Shown: piece by piece, positions 45,459 through 57,612 of the stretch
Layout: every line of letters begins with the position of its first letter
How positions within the stretch are numbered: position 1 is the stretch's first letter
Assembly (NCBI GenBank): GCA_019426215.1
Contig: CM033400.1
Coordinates: 16,228,568-16,292,567, forward strand
DNA: 64,000 nt
DNA from: Buddleja alternifolia
Lineage: Eukaryota; Streptophyta; Magnoliopsida; Lamiales; Scrophulariaceae
Direction: 5' to 3'
Notes under the pieces: generated by a model
What the model saw: the letters and a program-made list of their open reading frames with translations, nothing else
Database searches by the model: none
Told to the model about the DNA's origin: nothing
Made by a program: the position numbers and the translations under genes

Positions 45459-47550
45459 TTACAAAGCTATTAAGCCCATCTCCCTTGAGGTTTTCCAAAC
45501 CACATCCCTCGCAAGGCCTTTGGTAAAGGGATCAGCCGAATTCTCTTTTGACCTAACATATGTTATTATGGTACCACTTCCGATAAGATCTCGGACATAA
45601 CTATGTCGTAGACTTATGTTTCTAGACTTACCATTATAAATCTTGTTATATGCCTGTGATAATGTAGCTTCATTATCACACAAGATTGAAACAGGAGGTA
45701 TTGGTTTAGGCCAAATAGGAATTTCTATCATCTGGTCCCTAAGCCATTCTCCTTCTTTGGTTGCAGCCGCTAAAGCAATGAATTCGGATTCCATAGTTGA
45801 GTGTGCAATGCATGTTTGTTTCTTTGAACCCCAAGAAACCGCGCCTCCACCAAGTGTAAATAACCATCCATTTGTGGATTTGGTTCCATCAGAATCCGTA
45901 ATCCAATTTGCATCAGTGTATCCTTCTAACACCGACGGATGACCTTGATAACTTAATGCATAATTCATTGTGCCTTTCAAGTATCTAAGAATCATTGAAA
46001 TTGCATCCCAATGAACTTTACCCGGATTACTAGTAAATCTACTTAGTACTCCAACAACATAAGCTATATTAGGTCTTGTACAATACATTGCGTACATAAG
46101 ACTTCCAATCACACTAGAATATTCTAATTGTGATATAGCAATACCTTCATACTTTGTTAATTTAACCGAAGGATCAAAAGGTGTACTAGCAGTCTTACAA
46201 TTTATATGATTGAATTTCTTCAATACTTTCTCAATATAATGAGATTGAGACAATGTAATTTTATCATGTGATCTAGTAATTTTAATTCCTAAAATTACAT
46301 CAGCTTCTCCCATATCTTTCATGTCGAAACATGTAGATAAAAAAGCTTTAGTTTCCAATACTATACTATTATCAGTTCCAAAAACTAGAAAGTCATCTAC
46401 ATATAGAGAAATGATCACACATTTTCCATTTTCGCTTTTAGAATAAATACACTTATCAGATTCATTTATTTTAAAGCCATTTTGAACAATCTTTTGGTCA
46501 AATTTCTCATGCCATTGTTTAGGAGTTTTAGGCTGTACAAAGATTTAATAAGTTTACAAACTTTCTTTTCTTGCCCTTTCAAAACAAATCCTTGAGGTTG
46601 TTCCATGTAGACTTCTTCATCTAATTTCCCATTTAAAAATGCTGTTTTAACATCCATTTGATGTATAACTAAGTTATAAATTGAGGCTAAGGAAATTAGA
46701 ACTCTAATGGAACTTATTCTTGCTACAGGTGCATAGGTATCAAAATAGTCTTAGCTTCCTTTTGTCGATAACCTTTTGCAACAAGTCTAGCTTTGAACCT
46801 GTCAATGGATCCATCAGGTTTAAGCTTACGCTTAAAGATCCATTTGCATCCAATCGGTTTACAACCAGGGGGTAGATCAGATAGCATCCAAGTTTTATTT
46901 AACATAATTGAATCCATTTCATCATTAATAACTTCTTTCTAGAAAGCTACATCCCTTGATGAAATTGCTTCATTATAAGTTAAAGGATTATGCTCAATAT
47001 TGTACACTATCGTAGAAGTAATATCATTTCTATCACCTTCTACTAGATACATGTAGAAATCGGAACCATAAGACTTAGCAGTTCTTGCTCTTTTATTTCT
47101 TCTTAGCTCAACAACTTCATTTTTCGTAGATTCATCTACAGAAGTTCCATCGAGCTCTTGATTTGGATATATGTTTTCTTGTATTCTTTTTTTAGATGAA
47201 GAAAAAGAATTTTCAAAAAATTCTACATCTCTAGATTCAAGAATTGTATTTTTATCAATGGAATTCGTAGATTCCATAGTAAGAAATCTATATGCTTTAC
47301 TTTGTAGTGCATATCCAAGAAAAACACATTCAACCGCCTTACAACCAAGCTTAGGACGTTTAGGGTCTGTAAGTCTCACTAATGCTTTACACCCCCACAC
47401 CTTAAGGTGTCCAAGAGAAGGCTTTTGCTTTCTGCAATATTCATAAGGCAAAATATTAGTTTTCTTATGAAGAATACGGTTAAGTATATAACAAGCCATG
47501 TTCAAAGCTTCTCCCCACAAGTTGTTCAGCAAACCAGAAGTATTAAGAAG
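45459..47550 (-). pseudogene. copia integrase C-terminus, reverse transcriptase and RNase H (element F, part 2)
   Basis: From right to left: LLNTSGLLNNLWGEALNMA (integrase end, 47550), KVWGCKALVRL, linker, MDSIMLNKTW, PIGCKWIFKRK, ARLVAKGYRQKEA, then MDVKTAFLNGKLDEEVYM, the YVDD box (46392-46403) and 319 open residues through RNase H ([35 protein letters not shown]) to the stop at 45459. Breaks occur at about 46940, 46735 and 46440-46470. 44931-45458 is 3' non-coding. Confidence 0.9.
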
Positions 47551-47555
47551 AGTAT

Positions 47556-50153
47556 TGTGGCAACCTCCGGCCAGGGGATGGGAGCCGAAGCCCGCCACAC
47601 CGCAACGCTAGCTCAATCTGAGAGACGATCCCTTCATGAGCTAACGCTAAGCGTGAACTATACAAAAATTTCAAGATACCCACATATATACATAACCACA
47701 TAACATCATATTTTACATATAAGAGTTCAGATGAAATTCAAAACCCCAAGCTAGCAAAGATAGATAATTATATGAACAAGATATTCAATACAACTACATC
47801 TGACTCTCAAACTTTTAGGGAACCCTCAAAACTTTCTTAGCCAAGATTTTCCCCCTCTGGTCCTGCTATGTCGTGCTCTTCTGAAAAGTTAGAAAGAGAA
47901 AAGAAAAGGGGTGAGTCCGAATGACCCAGTGAGGTAGGCTAATGGCTTGCTTTACCTTATCATGAGAGATAGAATCTGCAGTGAAAATTATTAACGACAT
48001 GGACATATACGATGGCAAGCAAAAGAATAGAATAACATATCACAAGGTAAATTAATTGAGTATGTTACGCATGAATCAGAGGACATAACCAATGTACTTT
48101 TGTAATCATATCATGTGATCGTGATCCACCTTCCACTGTCCCATACTAGCAGGAGGCTTCACACCTTTACGTTCTATGAAGTGTTCCAGATGTCGGGATT
48201 CTAGTGGTGGCTCCTACGGGTTCAAGAGGTGGCCCCCGCCGTCGCGTGGCACTTTGTCCCGTATAGCAATTAGCTCCCTTCACTCTGCTTTTTCGAATCA
48301 AAGCTGTATATCAAGAAAATGACACATCGCGGATGGATGCCAGACTTCGGGATTCTAGAGGTGGCTCCTACGGGTTCAAGCGGTGGCCCCCGCCGTCACG
48401 TGGCACTTTGTCCCGTATAGCACTTAGCTCCCTTAGCCGACGGAATAGAGCCAAAAAGAATAATCGTTTCAACGAGTTTCCTACTAGAATATGTACACTG
48501 ATTTGTATTCGAGCGAGAGCGAGCGAAAACAAGAACGATGGACTACAAATTGGGACACGGTTGGACACTTACCTTAGATGAGAATAAGAGTCTGATCAAT
48601 GAAACTTTATGAGGTCACACTTGGCTATGATTTAAAAGGGAACGAAAAATGGTAAGCAAGATCAAGTTGAAAGAATAAGAGAAACCCTCACAATAATAAA
48701 CCGGCGTCATTGCCTCGGCCTCGGAATCACGAAAGTATCCTGTGATTCAAAATACCATCATTTTCATAAAACAATACACTTTAAGCTAATCACATACAAC
48801 AAGTTATATCCTATTATCCCAACATCTAGGCAATTAAGTTCAAACAAACCCCCTTACATGCGCAATATATTTCAACAATTTTGTAACACATTCTCGGATT
48901 GGAATTTCTTTCTCCAATTTTTCAGGATATCAGAACGGATGCTGAAAAAGTCTACATAATTTTTCCAGATTTAATTTCCTTATCAAATTGGGGATTCGAT
49001 CAACGAAACGGGACTGTCCCGGCAGATTTGTTTCAGAACAGACACCTTATATTCAAATATTTTTGTAAAATCCCCTGTTCACTGAAAAATTCCGAAATTT
49101 ATGTGACGTCTCTATAACACATTGATCAAGCTACTATAAACGTTTTAGAGTAAACCAAAATTTCCAGGTACACGAAACATCTTCAAAACAGTACAATTTT
49201 CACTTCCGCCGAACAGACTGGCGATTTTGTTCAACGATTTTTAGAAAATTCCACAAAACTCTAACCCTTACCAAATTTTTCATAGATGTTTAAAACACAA
49301 TCAAGTTATTCCAGAAAATTTATCATAATCAAACTCACAAGTTTAGGCACCTCATTACAGCTTTAAACGTAACTTTCAGAAACTGAAATTTTCTGAAAAC
49401 TGGATGTCAAGCAATTTAACTTAACTAAATACATATACATGATAGAATACTTTCAAATTCAGACCTTGAAGGTGTTATCCATCTTGAATACAAGCATCTA
49501 CTCCACTTTAAACATATAATCAAAATATATAAGTTAGTCATTTTATACCTCAAAGAGTGATAAAATAAGATGAAGCTTCCTAGTCTTGCTTTATGTTCTC
49601 TCTTCCAATTGAATTTCTTTCTTCCTACAAGTGTTTGTATCTTAAGAGGAGTAAGAAGGCTTAATTGGGGAGGGTGTTTCAGCTGTGAGTGTGTGAAATT
49701 TCGAAGAAGAAAAAGGGGATGACTAACAATATAATAAAGAAAGGAAGGATCATTTGGCTGCCACGTTTTTGAGAGGGTCAAGGTGTTTTCCTCTAATGAT
49801 GACACCTAATCCAATGTTTAGCATCTACAAAGAACATATATATACATGTATGTATATATATATATACTCACGTTTCAGCCCCCTATAAGAATATATAATG
49901 TTGCCACTAATACTTACATTATCTACACAACTTTTAGAATAATTACCCTACCCACAACTAATATACTATAATAGGTAAATATTGATTGTCTATTTTTCTT
50001 GGAATATGATATTAGCTATATCATAACTAGACGAATATTTTTGGTCGAACGCGAATCACTAAAATCAAATATTTTATGAAATCTAATTAGCGGTGATTAT
50101 AATGTTTACTTTCGCTTCTACGAAATTAGGAACCGAGAATATTGGATGTTACA
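47556..50153 (-). mobile_element. Solo LTR in the integrase of F
   Basis: 2598 bases from TGTGGCAACC to GGATGTTACA on the plus strand; reading the minus strand it starts TGTAACATCC. AGTAT flanks it on both sides (47551-47555 and 50154-50158), and the copia integrase frame continues across (VEMVNT / LLNTSG). No internal domain or second LTR remains, so LTR-LTR recombination removed them. The TGTAACATCC start is common in plant chromovirus (Tekay/Del-like) LTRs. A 95-base direct repeat lies inside (48186-48280 and 48340-48434). Confidence 0.92.
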
Positions 50154-50158
50154 AGTAT

Positions 50159-51965
50159 TAACCATTTCTACTAAAGTTCTATTCTTTCTTTCCGCTACTC
50201 CATTTTGTTGAGGAGTATAAGGGGCTGTCACTTGATGAATAATACCACAATCTTCTAAGAAGTCATTATAGGCTATATATTCACCACCTCTATCCGATCG
50301 AAGATTTTTAATCTTACAATCTAGTTGGTTTTCAACCTCAGCCTTATACACTTTGAATTTCTCTAAAACTTCATCCTTAATCCTCAACAAATATACATAA
50401 GCATACTTGGAATAATCATCTATAAATGTTATAAAATATCTTTTACCACCTCTAGTTAGAATTCCTTCTAATTCACAAATATCAGAATGAATGAATTCTA
50501 AAGGACTTGAGTTTCTATCTACCTTATGAAAAGGTTTTCTAACTATTTTCGATTTAACACAAATAGAGCACTTTTCATCATTTGATTTAATACTACTAGG
50601 TATTAATCCTAAGTTCATCATGCATTTCATACTTCCAGAATGAACATGACCTAATCGATAATGCCATAAATCAAAAGAATCAACAACATACACAGAAGAA
50701 TTAATATTATTACTCAAACTCAGTTTGAACAATCCATTGGTTACATAGCCTTTTCCAACGTATTGTCCATTTTTAGTTACATTGATGCTATCAGACTCAA
50801 ACAACACTTTAAAACCAAATTTGTTCAACAAACTCACTGACACTAGATTTTTCCTAATGTCCGGGACATGAAGTACATCCTTAAGAGTGAGTTTCTTTCC
50901 GGAAGATAAGTTGAGTACCGCTTTTCCTTTCCCCGCAACCTTTGATGATGAGGAATTTCCCATGTGAAGGCTTTGACCGTCTTCAATTTCCTCATAGGAT
51001 TGGAACAAACTTTTGTTTCTTGCTATGTGCCTTGTTGCACCCGAGTAGATCCACCACTCACTATCATCATCAACCATGTTTGCTTCGAACACCACAGCAG
51101 CAAAGTCTTCATCATTTACGACGTTGGCTTGTTCATGTTGCTGTCCTTTTTGCTTAGATTTCTCTTTGCAATCTTTCTTGAGATGACCTGGTTTATCGCA
51201 ACCCCAACAATTTTCTTTGACAGTTTTGGGTTTCTTGCCATTACTGGAATTGTGATTTCCATCATATTTTCGTTTCTTTCCATTATTCCAAGATTTATTT
51301 TCAACAACCATAACCTTTGGATTTTTCTTATCAACTTCAATTTTCTCCATATTTCGGGTATTCTCCTCAATTTGAAGAAACTTGATCAATTCTTGTAAAT
51401 CCAAAGATTCTTTCTTTTGTGTCAACTCTTTACGAGTATTCTTCCAAGTCGGAGGCAACTTAGCAATAATGCTAGAGACTTGGAAAGCCTCGTCAAGAGT
51501 ATGACCCTCGAAAATAATTTGATGAAGAAGTACTTGAAAATCATGAAGTTGTACTAAAACAGATTGAGTATCTACCATATGAAAATCGTAAAGTTTACTA
51601 ACCAAAAACTGCTTATTTCCCGCATCTTCGGTTTTGTATTTGTTCTCCAATTCTATTCATAGTCCCCTCGCCGTTTTGTTTGTCGAAGTTGGCTCGTACA
51701 CATCGTCGAGTGAATTCGATATAGCATTTAGAATGTGACCCTTGCACATGAAATCGTCTTGTTCCCACTTCTGGCGTTCTCTCATTTGTGCCACTGTTTC
51801 GCCTTCGACCTCTGTAGGAGCATCTTGTTCAAAAACGTAGCCTATCTTCAGTGTCATCAAATAGAAAAACATCTTTGCCTTCCAACGCCTAAAATTTGAA
51901 CCATCGAATTTCTCCAGTTTTGAAATTTCAGAAACACCGTGACCCCTTACAGAAATTTCGGCCAT
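50159..51965 (-). pseudogene. copia gag, protease and integrase (element F, part 1)
   Basis: Starts MAEISVRGHGVSEISKLEKF (gag). After 102 residues an in-frame TGA at 51657-51659 interrupts it, at a place where copia gags usually have Trp (GLW). The same frame then stays open for 510 residues: gag, zinc knuckle CWGCDKPGHLKKDC (CX2CX4HX4C), protease with YSGAT in place of DSGAT, pre-integrase HYRLGH and CSICVKSK, and the integrase core (HSDICE, LRSDRGGEY, NGVAERKNRT). It breaks at the solo LTR. Two point changes alone, the stop and the protease Asp, would inactivate it. Confidence 0.93.
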
Positions 51966-51989
51966 TGCAAACGAATAAAGTCTTAAAAT

Positions 51990-54414
51990 TGTTGAAGAAA
52001 TAGTAACCGAGATTCCGCCCGAGTCGAGGATTGCTCTTTCTTTAAGACTTTATTTGTACCCTTTACTGCTAGGTTTCAACAAATAAGTCTCCCAAGATAA
52101 AACAGACAATACAATATTCAAGTAGCAGTTTTTGAATATTCTTGAATAGAGCAGATTTAAAGAAAACCGAAATTGTATATTTTAATGTAGTTGCAGTAGT
52201 AATTTCGGTTTTAAGGGGTTAGATATATATAGAAAATGTAAAGTCATCGCTGAAGAATCACATTGCTTCAGATAGGCTGTTGAACGAAAAGATTACTGAT
52301 AAGAGGCATTTTTACGTGTTTTTAAGCCCCTTTGCGTTTATGTCTTAGGTTCATTTATCGCTTGATTCTTGCCACATGTGCGTTTAATTCGTGCATTAAG
52401 TGATTTCAGGTATTAAATGGATACAATCAAAGAACGGGATGAAAAATGACGTATAAAACAAGTTTAGGCCAAATTTCTATGCACCCCTACGCCTAGGCGC
52501 CATCTTGCCCACGCCCGGGCGCCGTATCTGCACCAGTTTCCACGTTCGAGCAATATTTTCTTATTTTTAGAGACCGAATTGGATGAAGTTTCCTTCTACA
52601 AAGTTGTAGAACTATGTGTTAGCTTCAAATGAGGACTTGAATCATCCAAATCGGAGTTTTGTGGAGAGAGTTATGAAGGAGATACAATTACTGCGCAAGA
52701 CAGAGGCAAATACTCCCAACATTCTGATTTGGGCGCCCGAGCGCCGTAAAACCCGCGCCTAGGCGCGCCCACATCCGAGATTTGATTCCTTTCAGCCAAA
52801 AGATCATCATTTGATGGGGGAATGGAACATTTAAAGCCAAGAGGTCATCACATGTATGGGGGGATGTCATAAGTATGTTTCTTACTAGATCTACTTTTGG
52901 GAATTTTATACTACTCACTTTAAGAGTAGTGGAGGGGACACTAGGGGGGACATACACATGAGGGGCTGATGGATGGTGGTCTTCTTAAGGATCCTAGGGG
53001 GCAATTGACCGAATAATTCTTGGAGAGAAAGGGAGAGAGAGGCATTGGATCCATCACTTTTCACTCATCATCATTCATCACCATATTTCTTCATCACTTT
53101 TGGAGGGGAACAAAGAGGGAGGAGCTAAGGATTGAAGATCAAGAGCAAAGATCCATCATCAATCAATTGAGGGAGTTTTAATTATTTGCATTTACATGTT
53201 TATTTCCATGAGTATGTATATGTTTGTATTAGATTTTCTTAAGGCTTTGATGAGAAGCTAATATTGTAGAACTAAGGCCATGTGAAGGCCAAATTTATGA
53301 ATCAATATATGTGAAGTTGCTCTTGGTATTGATTCTCCTATTGCTTTGTGTGTTAATTCTATGCTTTTATTCCAATCATGTGTTTGATCACCATATGCTT
53401 GCTATCTTGCCTAATCTAGTTGTTCGAGAGAAAATAGATTAGGGTGCAAGAGAATTAACACATCATCCGAAACAAATGAGGGATTGCCCTAGAAATAGGT
53501 AAAGATTCCCGGGTGTTGTTAGCCGGATTCGTTCGGGGAAGCTCTAGAACGTTAATGCGTGATTTTTGATTAGATTCTCGGATAGACATATTTAGAGAAC
53601 CGTCAATTAATCATAGGATTATTATGTGCCGAGACATCGGGTAATAGTTAATTTAGGAGTTTCCACCAAAGCAATAGGAGTCTAATAATTCGAAGAGTAG
53701 TTCATATATATTGACGAGTAGATTTGGTTGTAGCATGTGCCTTAGTCATTTTATCATACGTGAGATTTAATTCATAGCTTGTTCCCTCCTTTGATCTTTC
53801 GTTTACTTAATTGTTTTCCTCTTGCTTTACTTTAATTGTCTTTTCTTTCATTAAAATCATAAACTAGAATTCAAGTCTCCGTGGTTCGACAACCCGGACT
53901 TTTAGTCCACTTTATTACTACCACGACTAGTACACTTGCTATCAAAGCACGTTAAGTTTTAGCGTGTCAATTACACCTTTTCGTTCAAGCTGAAGAGTTA
54001 TGGAGCCAAACTTAAACCATTTCGTTTTAACGGTCAAAAAGTTTAAATTTTGGCACACTTTGTGACTTTTCCATACTTAAATTAGAATTTTCAGCAAAAA
54101 GAAAGACCATGACCACCGATGGCACGGGCCACGGCCTGGCCCGCCTGACTCGGATTGGCACCGGCCTCGGCCTCGGCCGCAGTCATCGGTGTGCGGTGCG
54201 ATGCGGTGCATCGCACCGGGCGTGGGTGATCCCTCCACTCCCTTTTAGCTTATCAATTTAAGTATTCAAGAAAGTAAATGTATTATATACCCACTTCAAC
54301 TTACTTTTGCACTGTGGGATAAAAAACTTCCTCATAAATGTTCCAAACAAGTTCTATTTAATTCTTCATTAAACACTTGTTTTATACAAACATTTATTAC
54401 GAAAATTCCAACCA
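51990..54414 (-). repeat. 5' LTR of element F (interrupted)
   Basis: Homologous to 44191-44909 from TGTTGAAGAAAT at 51990 to about ATTCCAACCA at 54414, with a solo LTR inserted at 52297-53969. Net length is about 745 bases. The right border carries a few extra bases compared with the other LTR. Confidence 0.85.
52297..53969 (-). mobile_element. Solo LTR inside the 5' LTR of F
   Basis: 1673 bases from TGATAAGAGGC to TTTAGCGTGTCA, with ATTAC on both sides (52292-52296 and 53970-53974). The host LTR sequence resumes exactly. Ends resemble the LTRs of N2 (TGATAAGT / CGCGTGTCA), so it is probably from the same Athila/Tat-like group; by that comparison its transcription direction would be plus or minus, and I cannot fix it firmly. 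CTAGGCGC and GGGCGCC motifs repeat at 52490-52520 and 52728-52770. Confidence 0.9.
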
Positions 54415-54693
54415 CACCCCCCCCCCCCAATTTTCGAAATTCCCTACAATTTCTATTTGAACAGTATTTTGCACTTCAATAAAGGTGTCTTTCGACTTGA
54501 CCCTTTACATAGTCTAGCACGTTTCAGGTACCCAAATATTGTGATAGTAAAAACTTTGAATCAAATATTCATAGAGGATACTAACACATGTTAGACGTAC
54601 AATTTACAAACAGCTCATTCAACTTGCGTGCACATTAACAGCCTTGTGCGACAATCTCAGGCTGAATAAGTGACTTAGAGATAAGCTTTCAAC
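54415..54693 (-). other. Second copy of the F 3' internal end
   Basis: Directly right of the 5' LTR of F there is a polypurine tract and about 270 bases matching 44910-45190 (AATTTTCGAAATTCC, GCACTTCAATAAAGGTG, AGTCTAGCAC). This is the 3' non-coding end of another F-family copy. The LTR therefore has element sequence on both sides. The match stops near 54693. Confidence 0.8.
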
Positions 54694-55749
54694 TTTGGAA
54701 CTTCTTATTGTGAATCATGCTATTCTTTTAATATGACAGTGGTCTCTGTATCTATTGGCTTAGTCAAAGGATGCTAATTAGGTGTAAACCGTGTAATCAC
54801 CACTACCCAAATACATTTGGGACGGAGAGCGGACTTGAATTTTCTATATGTTAGACAATAAATATCTCATTTCTTTAGTCGTCAATAGGCTCTTTGGCTG
54901 AGGTCATGAAGAAATTGGTGGTTGTATTCCCCAAATGTCCTTCCGCAAGAGAGGATTTTCTTACCTTTTGACCAAATTGCCCTGATGATTAATGCCTTTT
55001 GGGCTTAAAGTGAGCTCCCTTGGCATGTATGAGGGGTATTCATAAATATTGAAAATGATGATGATGAAAATATATACGTTACATGGGGATTTCAAACCTG
55101 ATTTAGCCGTCCATAACTTATCTATCCGTATCTATTAGAATGGATAAATTTCTTTAACTTTTTTGTGAACACTAAACAACCTTGTATGAATATTATGCTA
55201 GAAAAAGAGTAAAATTAATCAAGTAAATAGTTAATTGTATTAATGATAAATTTAATCTAGCCCTAAAAAAATAATTAATGTTGTTCATGGTGTACACCAC
55301 CATATTATATAAGTTATTATTATGTTCAACTCATAAGTAACTTTGTATCTAAATATCTTTAAGTGGATAATATTTATATTTTGTGAAAATAATTGACATA
55401 TATAACTTGTAACTTCACATAGTATTTAGTAAAATTTTTGTATCCCACCACATATGGGCAACATAAGATTCTTTAAATGGACTTTAAACAAATTTATATT
55501 ATGTGCCACAAAATTAGATGCGTATTCTGTTAGTGTAGAGTGCCCAGCGTGCCCAGTAGTGGCGAGCAATCTTTATATTGTCCACACTTTGTAAACAGTC
55601 TTATTAAGAGTTTATCAATATAATAGTGCTTGTATTTATCTTCATGTCTCTACTTCTTTCTTTAGATAAAGTCTCATGGTTACAACAACTATGGGGACGG
55701 TTACGCACATGGAAGTGACTGCGGAGGTCCTCTAATGCTATAATCTAAA
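54694..55749. other. Unassigned AT-rich region
   Basis: About 1 kb with no supported gene and no element borders that I can define. Confidence 0.4.
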
Positions 55750-55789
55750 AGATTGCTCCAAGCCATAAAGACTATGAGAAAATGGTATC

Positions 55790-56245
55790 ACTGCCGTAAA
55801 TCCACTTCTGGGTTTGTATTCACTTTAAATGGTGGAGCAATGACTTGGAAAAATTCCAAGCAAAGCACAATTACTGATTCAACCACTGAAGCGGAATATG
55901 TGGCCACCTCAGAGGCTGCCAAAAAAGCTGTTGGATAAAGAAGTTGATGGCCGAACTTCAAGTGGTTCCTATCATGGAGCTCCCATTGCCACTTTTCTGT
56001 GACAACAATGGAACCATCGCGCAATCTAAGAAACCAAGGTCTCACAATAAGTCCAAACACATAGAGAGAAGATATCACCCCATCAGAGAGATCTTAGGAA
56101 CAACTGACATCGTCGTGCAGAGAATAGATTCAGCAATAACATAGCTGACCCACTCACCAAGACACTATCACAGGCGATGTTAGAGCGACATCTGGAAAAG
56201 ATAGGTATTAGATACCATAGCAATTGGAATTGGGTGCAAGTGGGG
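55790..56245 (+). pseudogene. copia RNase H remnant
   Basis: Frames read RKSTSGFVFTLNGGAMTW, STTEAEYVATSEAAKK, then a stop at 55936 and, in a shifted frame, MELPLPLFCDNNG, HNKSKHIERRYHPI, ADPLTKTL and LEKIGIRYHSNWN. This is the C-terminal copia RNase H of the family of elements A and B, with at least two breaks. Confidence 0.88.
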
Positions 56246-56249
56246 GATT

Positions 56250-57612
56250 ATGCCCTAGATGCCAATGATGAATTAGATTGTATAGGGCTTTTACCTTTAT
56301 GTTGTACAAACTATTTTTATGGAATAAAAGGCAATTTTATATTTGTTCATATGAATCTTAATGGCATTAATAAGTATTGAACATTTAAGTCCCAAGTAAT
56401 CAAGAGATAGCTTCTACTCCTTAAGGATTAAGGAGATGGACACCAGAAGTATCAATTCCTCGATTATTTAAATAGGGTTTGCAAATTGAAGAGACTTAAT
56501 TGAGCATTATGACTAAAGTTGTAGGACACAGGTTCTGACAAGGAGTGTCAGTAGGTCACTAGGGAATAGTGGGAGCCTGTGCTGTAGATATATCAATGGA
56601 ATTGAATATTCAAACACGGCTCGCCGTAATTCAATCACATGAGTCTTTACTCAATGACTGTCAATGATTGAATTACTAGTCACGATAGTGTGCATGAGCA
56701 TTATACCTGATGAGTCACAAAGATTGTGCTTATGACCCTAGACATCAATCGTTCAGTGACTGCTAATATGTGATTCACTATTTAAAATAGTAAACGAGTT
56801 AACTTCCTGAACAATCATAGGTAATGAAATTATAAGTTTTTGGCCAAAGCAGGAAAACTAACTCGTATGGAACACGAGGGATAGTTTGGTAATTTTATCT
56901 TATTATGATTTATTAAGCAAATCATCGAGTCCTGTGAGTTTGACATATTTCATAAGTCTCAAGTTATCAAATAAGGTTATTCAGGTAATTTATCATTTGA
57001 TGAACAAATTTATTTATTAATTTAATTAGATTAATTAAAATAAATTCATAATAAATAATTAGATTAATTTATTATTTTTCTATCAGCCTAAATTAATAAT
57101 TGGATTAATTAATTTACATAATTAAAAATTCATATCATATATTAATTGGATTAATATATGTTGGACTTAATTAATAAGTGGATTAAGTTGAAAGTAAACT
57201 TAGCCCACTAGGAATGCATGTAGGCGTGTATAATGAGATAGATGGGCTCAAGGAAATAATTAATTTCAAACCCATCATCTCATTTAAATACACAAAGCCT
57301 AATGTAGAAACCTAAATTGAAAATCATAACTTTACCGCATAACAAGAGAAGAGATAAAAAACACTCCCTCTAGCATAATCTTAGCCGTTGGCCTCTACTG
57401 AGCTAGGGAAGGAGGGTTTTTCTTCAAGTCTTTTTTTTTGGCATGATATCTCGAGATTGCTGTTACCTTGAAGATCAAGAATTCATATTCTACAACAAGG
57501 TTAGTAAATCGATAAAACTCGATTTCATCTTTTTATTTTAAAAATAATTAAACACCAAAACTAATCCGGATATGTTTTTCTTTCCTCTGCGCATGAAACA
57601 GGATTCACAACA
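56250..57612 (+). repeat. copia LTR flanked by internal sequence on both sides
   Basis: Starts TATGCCCTAGATGCC, lacking about the first ten bases of the family LTR (compare the minus strand at 924), and ends ACAGGATTCACAACA at 57612. It shares its blocks with 17027-18436. Confidence 0.82.

Larger units (their letters stand above)
44191..54414 (-). mobile_element. Ty1/copia retrotransposon F, split by two solo LTRs
   Basis: Minus-strand element: 5' LTR at the right (51990-54414, interrupted by a solo LTR at 52297-53969), gag, protease, integrase (interrupted by a solo LTR at 47556-50153), reverse transcriptase, RNase H, polypurine tract and 3' LTR (44191-44909). Much of the polyprotein is still readable, with only a few stops. 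It probably belongs to the Tork lineage by gag and integrase style (inference). The base before the gag ATG is only 24 from the LTR, and no tRNA-iMet primer site is present. Confidence 0.9.
55750..57612 (+). mobile_element. copia fragment: RNase H tail plus LTR
   Basis: The RNase H end of a copia pol (55790-56245) is followed by a purine tract GTGCAAGTGGGGGAT and an LTR (56250-57612). Then, instead of flanking DNA, comes a primer site and leader of the same family. The part upstream of RNase H is missing, the junction lying near 55750. Confidence 0.8.
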
